NCBI GenBank assembly: GCA_035356615.1
Contig: DAOQSN010000012.1
Span: 1-64,000 of the forward strand
Source: JAKQDH01 sp029558835
GTDB lineage: Bacteria; Planctomycetota; Phycisphaerae; UBA1845
DNA length: 64,000 bases
Direction of reading: 5' to 3'
The notes under the pieces are model-generated. The model was not told where the DNA came from. It was given only the letters and a program-made list of their open reading frames with translations, and did not search any database. Shown here piece by piece: positions 8,920-16,757 of this stretch. How positions within the stretch are numbered: the first letter of the stretch is position 1; the number at the start of each line of letters is the position of its first letter. The position numbers were made by a program, and so were the translations under genes.

Positions 8920-9990
8920 GTGTTGAAACGGGTGTACGTGTGGAACGGCTCAGCCTGGGCCGCACCCGAGGGCGACGGCGAGTACGCAGTGCGCAAGTTC
9001 GTCTACGACGGCTGGCGGGTGATCATGGAGCTGGACGGGTCCAACGGGGACGCGGTGCTGCGTGAGCACACCTGGGGCCTGGACCTCAGCGGCTCGCTCG
9101 AAGGGGCCGGCGGCATCGGCGGCCTGCTCGGCACGCACGACACCCTCGGGACCGCTGGTTCCGGCGACGACCGGACGTTCATCTACTTCTACGACGCCAA
9201 CGGCAACGTCGGCCAAGTGCTGGAGACGACGGCCGGGGCGAACTGCGGCACCGTTGCGGCCCACTACGTCTACACCCCGTACGGCGCCCGCCTCAACGCG
9301 CCCGCCCAGAACGAGTACGCCCAGCCCTTCCGCTTCAGCACGAAGTGGTTCGACGAGGAGACCGGCCTGGGCTACTGGGGGTACCGGTACTACTCGCCCG
9401 AGCTGGGGCGGTGGATGAGCAGAGACCCAATCGAGGAACAAGGTGGGGTCAACCTGTATGAGTACGTTCAAAGCATGCCTCTGACGCTCAGTGATCCCAC
9501 AGGGCTCAAGCCGCCGATCACATGCTGTTCTCACGAAGGTTGTAAGTGGTCCGGACAGGTGACTATTACGGGCTGGTCACTTCTGATCGGCGGGTTCTCA
9601 AGCGCTCGCATCGACGCGACGGCTATGGATACTACGGGCTGTATATACACTGTGTCCGGTGCCGGTACCAAACGTCTCTCTGGTGCTGTCTTTGGGGTTG
9701 GGTACTTCTCCACGTCAGGGACTTTCAGCGGAGTGGACGCACCCTGCCGCTGGCCAATCGCCCACGGGGATAGTGCCTCAGTCGCACTGCTCGGGTTTGG
9801 AGCTTCCGGTTCCGTCCCTATATCGATTAACACAGCTCATTTTACTGTTGGTAAAATCCAGTTCTTCGACTGGTGGGAGGTTGGTGGGGCCAATGTGTAT
9901 TGCGCTGGTGGCGGTTTTACGGTTCCGTTGCAGACGGTGCAACGCGTGCAGAGCCCGTTGGACGATGACTGCAAGGAGTCAGTGGGATGA
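8920..9990 (+). CDS. Displaced RHS core fragment with a second variable tip
   Basis: This 356-residue frame starts inside the RHS core at a GTG ('KRVYVWNGSAW') with no ribosome site. Homology to the first RHS protein begins near 8908, without the dockerin and upstream core. Residues 1-195 match the core of the gene at 6225 closely ('YDGWRVIMELDGSNGD', 'GYWGYRYYSPELGRWMSRDP', 'DPTGL'). From about 196 the sequence is unrelated: a Gly/Ser/Thr-rich domain with paired cysteines ('ITCCSHEGC', 'CIYTVSG', 'NVYCAGGG') and no recognised fold. A promoterless core plus new tip is the arrangement of a stored RHS tip that can replace the active one by recombination. It may be silent as it stands. Confidence 0.7.
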   Translation: MLKRVYVWNGSAWAAPEGDGEYAVRKFVYDGWRVIMELDGSNGDAVLREHTWGLDLSGSLEGAGGIGGLLGTHDTLGTAGSGDDRTFIYFYDANGNVGQVLETTAGANCGTVAAHYVYTPYGARLNAPAQNEYAQPFRFSTKWFDEETGLGYWGYRYYSPELGRWMSRDPIEEQGGVNLYEYVQSMPLTLSDPTGLKPPITCCSHEGCKWSGQVTITGWSLLIGGFSSARIDATAMDTTGCIYTVSGAGTKRLSGAVFGVGYFSTSGTFSGVDAPCRWPIAHGDSASVALLGFGASGSVPISINTAHFTVGKIQFFDWWEVGGANVYCAGGGFTVPLQTVQRVQSPLDDDCKESVG

Positions 9991-10043
9991 TCTGGAATGG
10001 GCGGGCCCGAACATGAGTCCAGAAGGAATCTCGTGGTGTTGAG

Positions 10044-10565
10044 ATGCGAGTGGTGTACGGCTGCACTTCGCCCACAACGAAGCGTAGGCGACTAACCGTC
10101 ACTACCCTTTCGCTGTGTGGCTCTGCTGTGGTACTCGCCCTAGTCGGCTACATCGCCTTCGTCGGCTATCGGCACCGCGCCATTATCCGGGATGCTCGCG
10201 TTGCCTACGAAACGAGCCGACCGAATCCCGCATGGTCACCCGGGTCCCTCGATTTCCTCACATTCGGCCTCGGCGCAGGGCAAACGGAGACCGACGTGAA
10301 TCGTGCGTTACCGGCTCCAACAGCGACAGTGATGCACGGAAGCCAAGTGGATCCGCCGTGGAAGGGGTTCGTCAACCGCTACGAGTATAGACGGGGTCCG
10401 ATATTCAACGTACCGTGGCTGGGGATCCAGCGTTTCGAGAGCATAGAGATTCTGTACGTCTACTTCGATGAATCTGGCAGGGCGGTGCGTATGAGGGTAC
10501 ATCATCACGGGCTAGCCGCTCGCCCCAGTGATTCCGTCGAAGACGTTCTGCTGCCTGCTCCCTGA
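10044..10565 (+). CDS. Single-pass membrane protein, candidate immunity partner of the second RHS tip
   Basis: This 173-residue protein has a basic N-terminus ('TTKRRRL') and one hydrophobic helix (about 18-42, 'LCGSAVVLALVGYIAFVGY'). A C-terminal domain of about 130 residues follows with no recognised family. The topology suggests a membrane-anchored domain outside the cytoplasm. No strong ribosome site precedes the ATG. It lies between the second tip and the third core fragment, parallel to the lipoprotein at 8347. Both intervening genes therefore encode membrane-associated products, as expected if the tips act in the periplasm or at the membrane. The immunity assignment is positional inference. 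Confidence 0.5.
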   Translation: MRVVYGCTSPTTKRRRLTVTTLSLCGSAVVLALVGYIAFVGYRHRAIIRDARVAYETSRPNPAWSPGSLDFLTFGLGAGQTETDVNRALPAPTATVMHGSQVDPPWKGFVNRYEYRRGPIFNVPWLGIQRFESIEILYVYFDESGRAVRMRVHHHGLAARPSDSVEDVLLPAP

Positions 10566-10573
10566 AAATACGG

Positions 10574-10799
10574 TTGACTCCCCTGCTGGCCAACAGCTTC
10601 GGGGCGACCGGCGGGGCGACGTACACGTGGGACGCGGAGAACCGGCTGGTGGGCGTCACGCCGGCGTATCGGGTGATCGGCGGCGACCGGAAGGTGGAAT
10701 TCGGGTATGATTATCTTGGGCGGCGGGTGGTGAAACGGGTGTACGTGTGGAACGGCTCGGCCTGGGTCGCACCCCAGGGCGCGGGCGAGTTCGTGATGT
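10574..10799 (+). pseudogene. Third RHS core fragment (dockerin tail plus first core repeat)
   Basis: This stretch repeats the junction between the dockerin and RHS core of the 6225 gene: 'LLANSFGATGGATYTW', 'RVIGGDRKVEFGYDYLGRR' and 'KRVYVWNGSAWVAPQG'. DNA similarity to 6873-7075 is very high and also covers 8908-8975. Similarity stops near 10795. The frame continues to 11047 only as out-of-phase sequence. There is no start with a ribosome site and no tip, so this is a remnant left by recombination or a landing site for further tips. Confidence 0.7.
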
Positions 10800-10817
10800 G
10801 GTTCGCGGACCTCCTGA

Positions 10818-11171
10818 GCACGACCGGATTCCCCGGGGCCCTTCACATTCGCCGAGTTCAGGGCGGCCGTCGAGGACCTGACGGGCTTCTGCGCGGCCCA
10901 CCTCAGCCCGGCCGACCGCGCGGGACTGATCTGCCTGCTGCAAGGCCCCCAGCGTGCCTACGCCAGCGAGCAGGTCGAGGCACTTATCCCCGACATTGTC
11001 GCGGCTTTGCAGGAGCGCCCCGGCCGGATAACCTATCAGCATGTTGAAGAACGCCTCGTGAGCGCCGGGATCCCCCGCGATCCGTGCGGCAGGGGCATCG
11101 CGTGTCGGCCGCAGGGGGCCGACGCTACTTGTTCAACAGACTGCTGTGCGAGCGTGGGCGGCGGGCGCTGA
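10818..11171 (+). pseudogene. Unidentified gene remnant after the third RHS fragment
   Basis: A second phase opens at 10818, shifted from the RHS fragment, and runs to TGA at 11169. Its middle reads like real protein ('TFAEFRAAVEDLTGFCAAHL', 'GLICLLQGPQRAYASEQVEA', 'GRITYQHVEERLVSAGIP'), with acidic and helical character unlike the out-of-phase alternatives. It has no start codon and I do not recognise the family. It could be the C-terminal part of a third tip or immunity gene joined by a frameshift around the C/G run at 10831-10840, or the tail of a gene cut by the RHS insertion. Confidence that it was once coding is moderate. Confidence 0.35.
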
Positions 11172-11258
11172 GACTCGTCCGCCGTCGGCGCGTTGCCGCC
11201 GGGATCGCCGGCAGCCGCGCTCGTCCGAGGGGTCGCAGACCGTTACCGGGGTCCGATC

Positions 11259-12215
11259 ATGGCTCAGAGCAAGCTTATCGTCGTGGCATTGGGCGGCAAC
11301 GCCATTTCCAAGCCCGACCAGCAGGGCAACGTGGCCGAGCAGTTCGCCAACTCCCGGGCGACGGCCCGGCAGCTTGCCGACCTCATCGAGCAGGGCTACC
11401 AACTGCTGGTCACCCACGGTAACGGACCCCAGATCGGCAACTTCCTGTTGCGTAACGAGGCGGGCGCGGGCTTGATCTACCCCCTGCCGATGGAGGTGGC
11501 CGTCGCCCATGTGCAGGGCGGCATGGGCTACATGATCGCCCAGACGCTCAGCAACGAGCTGCGGACCCGCAACCTCGACCGGATCGTCAGCACGATCATC
11601 ACCACGGTCCTGCTGGACCGGGCGGACCCCGCCTTCGCCAATCCGACCAAGCCGGTGGGGCGGGTTTTCGATCGGGCCGACGCCGATAGGTTCGCCCGCG
11701 AGGGCTGGCACATCAAGGAAGTCGAGCCCGGCAAGTTTCGCCGCGTCGTGCCGTCACCGTTGCCACGACAGATCATGGAGATCGAACTCATCCGCGAGGC
11801 GGTGGCAGCCGGGCATACGTTGATCGCCTGTGGCGGCGGCGGCGTGCCCGTGGTTCGCCATGACGACGGTGACTTGACGGGCACGGCGGCCGTCATCGAC
11901 AAGGACCTGGCCAGCGCCCTGCTGGCCGCCCAGCTTGGTGCCGCTGCCCTGCTGATTCTGACCGCCATTGAGGCCGTCTGCGTCAACTACAATCGTGCTG
12001 ATGCCCGGCGTCTGGACCGCATGACGGTGTCCGAGGCGCGTCGCTGGCTGGCGGAGGGACAGTTCCCGCCCGGCTCGATGGGCCCCAAGATTCAGGGGGC
12101 AATCGACTTCCTCTCGGCAGAGACCCACCCTGACGCGTTCGTTGCCATCGGCCCGCTCGAACGCGCGCTCGACACGCTGGCGGGACGCGTCGGCACGCGC
12201 ATCACACACGGCTGA
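11259..12215 (+). CDS. arcC: Carbamate kinase
   Basis: This 318-residue cytoplasmic enzyme interconverts carbamoyl phosphate plus ADP with carbamate plus ATP, the ATP-yielding last step of arginine or agmatine deiminase pathways. Family motifs are clear: 'IVVALGGNAI' at the start, 'LVTHGNGPQIGNFLLRNE' and 'ACGGGGVPVV' in the middle, and 'DKDLASALLA' and 'GSMGPKI' later. Length is typical. The ATG at 11259 fits the family N-terminus; the frame upstream to 11193 is not conserved-looking. No arginine deiminase or ornithine carbamoyltransferase is adjacent. A deiminase-family gene lies 1.9 kb downstream on the other strand but is predicted to be secreted. Confidence 0.93.
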   Translation: MAQSKLIVVALGGNAISKPDQQGNVAEQFANSRATARQLADLIEQGYQLLVTHGNGPQIGNFLLRNEAGAGLIYPLPMEVAVAHVQGGMGYMIAQTLSNELRTRNLDRIVSTIITTVLLDRADPAFANPTKPVGRVFDRADADRFAREGWHIKEVEPGKFRRVVPSPLPRQIMEIELIREAVAAGHTLIACGGGGVPVVRHDDGDLTGTAAVIDKDLASALLAAQLGAAALLILTAIEAVCVNYNRADARRLDRMTVSEARRWLAEGQFPPGSMGPKIQGAIDFLSAETHPDAFVAIGPLERALDTLAGRVGTRITHG

Positions 12216-12297
12216 ACGGCGGACCACGACCGGCCAACCGCCGCAGCGCAGTGCGAAGCGGGTGTGTCGGCCCGCGCGGCGGGCACCGCGTCCCGCG

Positions 12298-13212
12298 TTA
12301 GGGTCGCGCAGGTGTCGCCGGCGGTGGAGCCTGGGAAGGCGACGCCGCCCCGGACGAGGTCGGAGTGGGACCGGCCTGAGAACCAGTACTCGGCGCCGGC
12401 ACCCTCTGTATTCTAGGCTGCTGTCCCCGCTCCGGGAGCTTGCCGGCGAAGGTCACAGGAACGTGCAACGCGGGAAACCCGGGGTCATCGATGTCGATGA
12501 CGACGTCGGCCCGGGGGCCGCCCTGACGCACGAAGTTTGCCGGAATGGACAACACAACGACCTGCCCGCCGGCCGGCAGGTCCTTCACCTCCACCGACAA
12601 CTGCGCGTCGGTTACGCGCGCCCCCTTGATGGGTCGGGGTCGTTGGTCGTACCACGTTACCCGGATTTCCTCGGTCCGGGCGGTGGGCACCGTGGCGGGG
12701 ACGGCAATCTGGGGCGGCTGTGCCTGAGCGTAGGGAGGCAGGTCATAGGTGAACGGGATCGTGGTTTCCGGTGCCTGCTCCACGCCCGTTCGGATGCGGA
12801 CCCAACCGCGCCGGATTCCCTTGGGCCACGGCGCAGACAGCGTGATGTCCACCGCGTACCTCTCACCGGGAACCAGCTCCCGTGCCACGGCGCGGACCAC
12901 GTCCGGCTCGCTCGTCCTGACAACCTCGATTCGCAGCGGGCCCCCGTCACCGCGCAGCAGAGACACTGTGGTGCTCCGTTCCGACTCCGTGCGCTCGATC
13001 CGCCCGAAGGCAACGTACGTCGGATCACTGCGGAAAGGCGCGAGGACCTTGGTCAGGCAGCGCAGGGTCTCACGCCGGTGGTCGGGGTCATTGGTGTTAA
13101 CCGTAACACCCTTCGATAGTTCCCCCGACAAGTTGTTGGTGGAAATCGTTACCGTGAATCGCTCCGTGGCTCCGGGCGCCAGCACGCGGTCAGCCTGACC
13201 GCTGATCTTCAT
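12298..13212 (-). CDS. DUF1573 protein, downstream part of a gene split by TGA
   Basis: These 304 residues continue, in the same frame, the lipoprotein encoded at 13216-13881. The only interruption is one TGA (13218-13216). The sequence 'KISGQADRVLAPGATERFTV' and 'LSKGVTVNTNDPDHR' is the second half of a DUF1573 Ig-like domain, whose first half ends the upstream frame. Further beta-rich segments follow, with a Pro/Ser/Thr-rich tail. The ATG at 13212 lacks a ribosome site (only four bases follow the TGA). Independent translation is therefore unlikely unless coupled. The product would be exported only as part of the longer read-through protein. Confidence 0.65.
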   Translation of the reverse strand: MKISGQADRVLAPGATERFTVTISTNNLSGELSKGVTVNTNDPDHRRETLRCLTKVLAPFRSDPTYVAFGRIERTESERSTTVSLLRGDGGPLRIEVVRTSEPDVVRAVARELVPGERYAVDITLSAPWPKGIRRGWVRIRTGVEQAPETTIPFTYDLPPYAQAQPPQIAVPATVPTARTEEIRVTWYDQRPRPIKGARVTDAQLSVEVKDLPAGGQVVVLSIPANFVRQGGPRADVVIDIDDPGFPALHVPVTFAGKLPERGQQPRIQRVPAPSTGSQAGPTPTSSGAASPSQAPPPATPARP

Positions 13213-13218
13213 GCCTCA
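13186..13218 (-). other. In-frame TGA at a conserved Cys position with a hairpin downstream
   Basis: The coding strand reads 'NLKGG', TGA, 'GMKISGQ'. In DUF1573 domains this point carries a Cys-x-Cys motif, so TGA stands where the first cysteine (TGC/TGT) is expected. The second cysteine position is methionine here. After the TGA come 13 bases and then GCGGTCAGGCTGACCGC (13202-13186), a perfect seven-base stem with loop GGC. The first loop G is 21 bases after the TGA. That agrees in outline with the bacterial SECIS consensus: a stem-loop with a G at the start of the apical loop, roughly 16-37 bases from UGA. A nonsense mutation with a chance hairpin is the simpler alternative. Confidence 0.4.
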
Positions 13219-13881
13219 CCCACCTTTGAGATTGACCTGCAAGTCGCCCGTGCCTTCGTTGCGGATTTCAAAAGGGAACTCGGCCTTGGCACCCTGCCAG
13301 ACGGGATCCAATCGGACGTTGGGCCTGGCGCAAGCGAACCGCGGCTGCCCCGCGGCAGGCGGTGGCTCCGAAGCGTTGCTTGCCTGGGCCGCTTCTTCCT
13401 CCTTGCTGGGAGGCGAAACGTCGCCACAGCCGGCGTGGGGACCGGCCGCGGAGGGCTTGGCCGGCGCCGCTGCCGCTGTGGCGGGCTCGAGCACAGGAGG
13501 CTTGTCCTGGACGGCAACCCGGGCGTCGCCGGCCGTCGAACCTCCGGATGGCGCCGACGAATCGACGTTCACCGGGCGGGCACTCGTCACCGCGCCCGAC
13601 GCATCGCCGCCGGCCACACCTCTCGTGACACGCATCCGCTCTCGGGGCGCCGTCGGCCCAGCCGCAGGAGCCGGTATTTCAGCGGGAGAGACAGGCGTCG
13701 CCGGTGGCGCGGCCGTGGAGGACGGCGGCGCGGTCGCTGCCGTAGACGGGCCGGCCGTCTGCCCAGTAGAGGTACAGCCGATAACCAGCAAGGTCAGCGT
13801 CACGCCCATAACCAGGGCCACCCGCCAACCAGCGCCGGCGTGCACAAACCGGGACGACTCACGCTCCGGTGCAGCGTACAT
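13216..13881 (-). CDS. DUF1573-containing lipoprotein, upstream part
   Basis: This 221-residue frame starts with a basic segment and a hydrophobic stretch ending in the lipobox 'LLVIGC' (C36), so the product is exported and lipidated. A long Ala/Pro/Ser/Thr-rich linker (about 37-180) follows. The end, 'FPFEIRNEGTGDLQVNLKGG', is the first half of a DUF1573 domain cut by the TGA. AAGGAG lies eight bases before the ATG. Translated through the TGA, the gene would give a 527-residue protein ending at 12298. As it stands the domain is incomplete, so this is either a broken gene or a recoded one. The function of DUF1573 proteins is poorly defined. Confidence 0.75.
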   Translation of the reverse strand: MYAAPERESSRFVHAGAGWRVALVMGVTLTLLVIGCTSTGQTAGPSTAATAPPSSTAAPPATPVSPAEIPAPAAGPTAPRERMRVTRGVAGGDASGAVTSARPVNVDSSAPSGGSTAGDARVAVQDKPPVLEPATAAAAPAKPSAAGPHAGCGDVSPPSKEEEAAQASNASEPPPAAGQPRFACARPNVRLDPVWQGAKAEFPFEIRNEGTGDLQVNLKGG

Positions 13882-14125
13882 CGCGGTCTCCTTGACGTTG
13901 GGCTACAAACACCCGGCCACATCAGGTCGGGATGAAAGGCGCGCGCCCCTCAGTCTCTTCGGCCATGCGGGCCGCGGGAATGAAGACGGCGGCGCCTGCC
14001 AAACCGGCCATTGTAGGCACAGGTGAACCGGCCGACCAGCACCGCAGACTGCCGTTGTTACGCGCGCGTGACAGACCTTCGGTGCGCCTCCGGCCCCGCG
14101 ATGACGCAACCTCTCTCACACGCCC

Positions 14126-15463
14126 TTAGAAGAGCAACACGAACTCGGCCCAATCCTCGAGGTCCACGTCGCCGTCACGGTCCAGATCGGCCATCAGGAA
14201 GTCGTAGGCATCGCAGCCCGAAGGGGGCGTGGTGACGTCCGGGCCGGCGAGGCACTGCTGGAACGTCGGGTAGTCCGCAATGGTCACGTCGCCATCGTGA
14301 CTCAGATCACCGGGCACCGGGTACTTCGGCACGTGCATGACGATGCAGTGCATCGCCCCGGCCGCGCCGATGATGCTGGCGCAGTTCACCTGAATCAGCG
14401 TGTAGCCGGGAAACGCGGTCTGAAACACCGCCAGGGCTTGCGCGTCCTGGGAGGTGTACGAGCCTCCGAATCGCGGGACGAGCACCAGGTCATTGATCAC
14501 CACAGCGTTGGTGTACGTGTAGTGCGTACCCCCGGAATTCCAGCCCGGCGTGCGGTAGACCGTGTAGCCCCGCGCCGTCAGCGTCGTCACCGCGTTCTCG
14601 GTAATCGTGTACGGTGTGCCGGCCGACGACGGATACTGCCCGATGATCACCTTCTTGTTGGCCACCGGCAGCATCCACATGTCGATATGCCCGGTCGAGT
14701 CGTAGCTCGACGGAAACCGGTTGAAGATCGTCAGGTTGAGGTTCTGGTACTGGTGGTAGAGGTCGATGACGTTCTGGGCGGTGAGGCCGGGATTCTCGTC
14801 CAGAATCAGCGTCGTCATGAACGCATCGCGATCGGCGAACAGATGGAAGTTGCCACCGCCGTGCGTGAGCGGGATGTCGTACTGCGTCTCACCCCATTGT
14901 GCGCTGATGTAGTCGTTGAGCAGGTTGTCGTTGGGCCGCGGACGGTTGTAGGTGTGGTCGATGATCGCCCGTCGGCGGTTTTCGAAGATGAACCGCGGTC
15001 CGTAGTCGCGAATCCACACCGTGTCCGTCGTGCGGACGAGGAAGCGGACCTGCGTCATGTCGGCGCCCGCCGCGGTCAATGTACTGGTGACCGAAGTCTG
15101 CTCGGAGGCGGTGTCGACGACCATGTAGACGATCGCCGTGGGATCCAGCGTCGTAATGTTCACGGTCATCGTCGTCAGAATGTCGGTGTAAGCCTCCCAG
15201 GACATGAACAGGCCCTGCTGCGGGTCGTACTCGGACGGGCAGTACACCGCCCCGGTCGGAGGGGCCCGGTAGATGAAGTCCTCTCGGCTCGGCGTCTCGA
15301 ACGGGATGAGCGCCTCTTCCGGCGTCAGGTACTTGGGCAGCCCGTCCGGGTAGTTCTCGGCCACCCAGTCCGGCGACTGCTCGGCGCCCACTTGGGCCCA
15401 ACTCGGCGTCCCCAAGACTCCCCCCACCACCAGCAACACGACGAGCGCAAGCCGGCGACTCAT
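14126..15463 (-). CDS. Secreted agmatine/peptidylarginine deiminase family protein with dockerin tail
   Basis: This 445-residue protein has a signal peptide (about 1-23, 'ALVVLLVVGGVLGTPSWA'). A PAD_porph/agmatine-deiminase domain follows: 'DTVWIRDYGPRF', 'LTHGGGNFHLF', 'SSYDSTGHIDMWM', and near the end 'SIIGAAGAMHC', whose cysteine is at the expected catalytic position. The enzyme class hydrolyses guanidino groups of agmatine or peptidyl-arginine to ureido groups and ammonia. Export favours a peptide or extracellular substrate, but this is inference. The last 65 residues carry dockerin-like calcium repeats ('DLSHDGDVTIADY', 'DLDRDGDVDLEDWAEF'). The ATG at 15463 has AAGGAG upstream. The frame's extension to 15925 is not part of the gene. 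Confidence 0.9.
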   Translation of the reverse strand: MSRRLALVVLLVVGGVLGTPSWAQVGAEQSPDWVAENYPDGLPKYLTPEEALIPFETPSREDFIYRAPPTGAVYCPSEYDPQQGLFMSWEAYTDILTTMTVNITTLDPTAIVYMVVDTASEQTSVTSTLTAAGADMTQVRFLVRTTDTVWIRDYGPRFIFENRRRAIIDHTYNRPRPNDNLLNDYISAQWGETQYDIPLTHGGGNFHLFADRDAFMTTLILDENPGLTAQNVIDLYHQYQNLNLTIFNRFPSSYDSTGHIDMWMLPVANKKVIIGQYPSSAGTPYTITENAVTTLTARGYTVYRTPGWNSGGTHYTYTNAVVINDLVLVPRFGGSYTSQDAQALAVFQTAFPGYTLIQVNCASIIGAAGAMHCIVMHVPKYPVPGDLSHDGDVTIADYPTFQQCLAGPDVTTPPSGCDAYDFLMADLDRDGDVDLEDWAEFVLLF

Positions 15464-15972
15464 ATGGAATGCTCCTTCCGCCAAAGGTACCCCCCGAGAG
15501 GATTCCCCCCCCCGCTCCAGCCAGGCAGGTTCCGGACGCACGCCCACCCCCGCAGGCGGCTTTCCCGGACCGACGCGAAGTATCCATTCTAGCGGAAAGA
15601 CCACCACGAGGCAACCCGCCACCGCGACGTCGGGCCCGTCCGGGGCACGAAGAGCGTTCCGCCGGGGTAGTCCAGGTCCGACCTCAGCGGCGTACCACCT
15701 CCACCCTTCAGATGCGCTGGCATCGAGTGCAGGGGCTATCGGCCCTCTCTCGGACCCTCCGACCGGCGCATCCACCCGCCGCTGGTTGCGGCGGCCGGTA
15801 CGCCGCATCGCCCGAGGCTGCCGCGTGGTCCCTCCGCGCTCCCGGTCAACGCTCCACCGAGCGTCCTGCCTTGCCCGCCCGGGTGCCGGCAGTAGACTCC
15901 CCCAGGATCGCCGGCCGTGCACCACCCGGGCAAGGTGTGCAACCCGCCCACGGTCCGCGGGAGGATCCGCCG
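15464..15972. other. Intergenic region between the deiminase and nadD genes
   Basis: About 510 bases separate two divergently read genes. The promoter for the deiminase is at 15586-15614. The remainder contains open frames on both strands, but none resembles a protein and none has a credible ribosome site. No repeat or RNA gene was recognised. GGGAGGA at 15959-15965 is the ribosome site of nadD. Confidence 0.5.
15586..15614 (-). promoter_or_regulatory. Predicted sigma-70-type promoter of the secreted deiminase gene
   Basis: On the minus strand TTGCCT (15614-15609) and TAGAAT (15591-15586) are separated by 17 bases. The last bases of the spacer and the -10 read TTTCCGCTAGAATGG. The same block, TTTCCGCTAGACTGG, overlaps the -10 of the promoter at 63654-63682 for another secreted dockerin protein, which hints at shared control. 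The leader would be about 115 bases. Confidence 0.5.
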
Positions 15973-16587
15973 GTGTCGCAGCGCATCGGTCTCTACGGTG
16001 GCAGCTTCGATCCCATTCACCACGGGCACCTCATCATTGCGCGCAGTGTCGCGGAGCACCGCTCTCTCGACCGCGTCATCCTGCTACCGTCGCTGTTGCC
16101 GCCCCACAAGCAAACGACGCACCTGTCGCCCCCCCACCACCGGGCGGAAATGGTCCGGCTCGCCATCGCCGGCGAACCGCTGTTTGAGTTGAGTGACTAC
16201 GACCTGACGCGGCCGGGGCCCAGCTACACGATCGACACCGTGGCCCACTTCCGCAGCGCACTGGGCGCGGCCACGGACTTGTTCTGGATCATCGGGGCGG
16301 ATTCACTCGCCGAGTTGCCGACGTGGCACCAGGCGGTGGAACTCGTGGATGCGTGTCACATCATCACGGCGCGGCGCGCCGGCGACCTGGCCCCGGACTG
16401 GGACCACCTGCGCGCGGCACTGGGCGCGCCGGTGGTCGAGAGGCTCCGCGCCGGTTTGCTCGATACGCCGGTCATCGACATCAGCGCCACCGACGTCCGG
16501 CGGCGCGTGCGCGAGGGTCGCTCCATCCGCTATCTGGTGCCGGCACCCGTGGGCGACTACATCGCCCACCATGACCTGTACCGCTGA
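15973..16587 (+). CDS. nadD: Nicotinate-nucleotide adenylyltransferase
   Basis: This 204-residue enzyme transfers AMP from ATP to nicotinate mononucleotide, making deamido-NAD in NAD biosynthesis. It opens with 'RIGLYGGSFDPIHHGHL', the nucleotidyltransferase signature with the HxGH motif. It ends with 'ISATDVRRRVREGRSIRYLV', the ISSTxIR motif and the typical C-terminus 'PVGDYIAHHDLY'. 'LFWIIGADSLAELPTW' is the family core. The GTG start at 15973 has GGGAGGA upstream; the frame upstream to 15469 is not conserved. The gene is isolated; neither obgE nor rsfS is next to it. Confidence 0.95.
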   Translation: MSQRIGLYGGSFDPIHHGHLIIARSVAEHRSLDRVILLPSLLPPHKQTTHLSPPHHRAEMVRLAIAGEPLFELSDYDLTRPGPSYTIDTVAHFRSALGAATDLFWIIGADSLAELPTWHQAVELVDACHIITARRAGDLAPDWDHLRAALGAPVVERLRAGLLDTPVIDISATDVRRRVREGRSIRYLVPAPVGDYIAHHDLYR

Positions 16588-16618
16588 CCGGGGCGACGCA
16601 GAAGCAGTGGGCGGGCGG

Positions 16619-16716
16619 GTGGCATGGCCAAGCGCAGCGCCGCCATGCCTTCAACGGGTGGCTGGTGCGTCAGCATGCGGGCCGGCAGGCAGGCGCCTTC
16701 GACTTGGCCATGCCAC
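16619..16716. repeat. Palindromic interspersed repeat, family A, copy 1
   Basis: Both ends carry the same 14-base inverted arm: GTGGCATGGCCAAG at 16619-16632 and CTTGGCCATGCCAC at 16703-16716. The interior has GCGCAGCGCCGCCATGCC. A conserved tail resembling CGGTTTCC and TGCGNGGTCC follows to about 16745. Related copies are at 20875-20969 and 52501-52604. All lie between genes. No transposase is attached, so this is a REP- or MITE-like element. Confidence 0.75.
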
Positions 16717-16757
16717 CCTCGCGGTTTCCTAATTGCGTGGTCCGATTTCGGTGTCCT

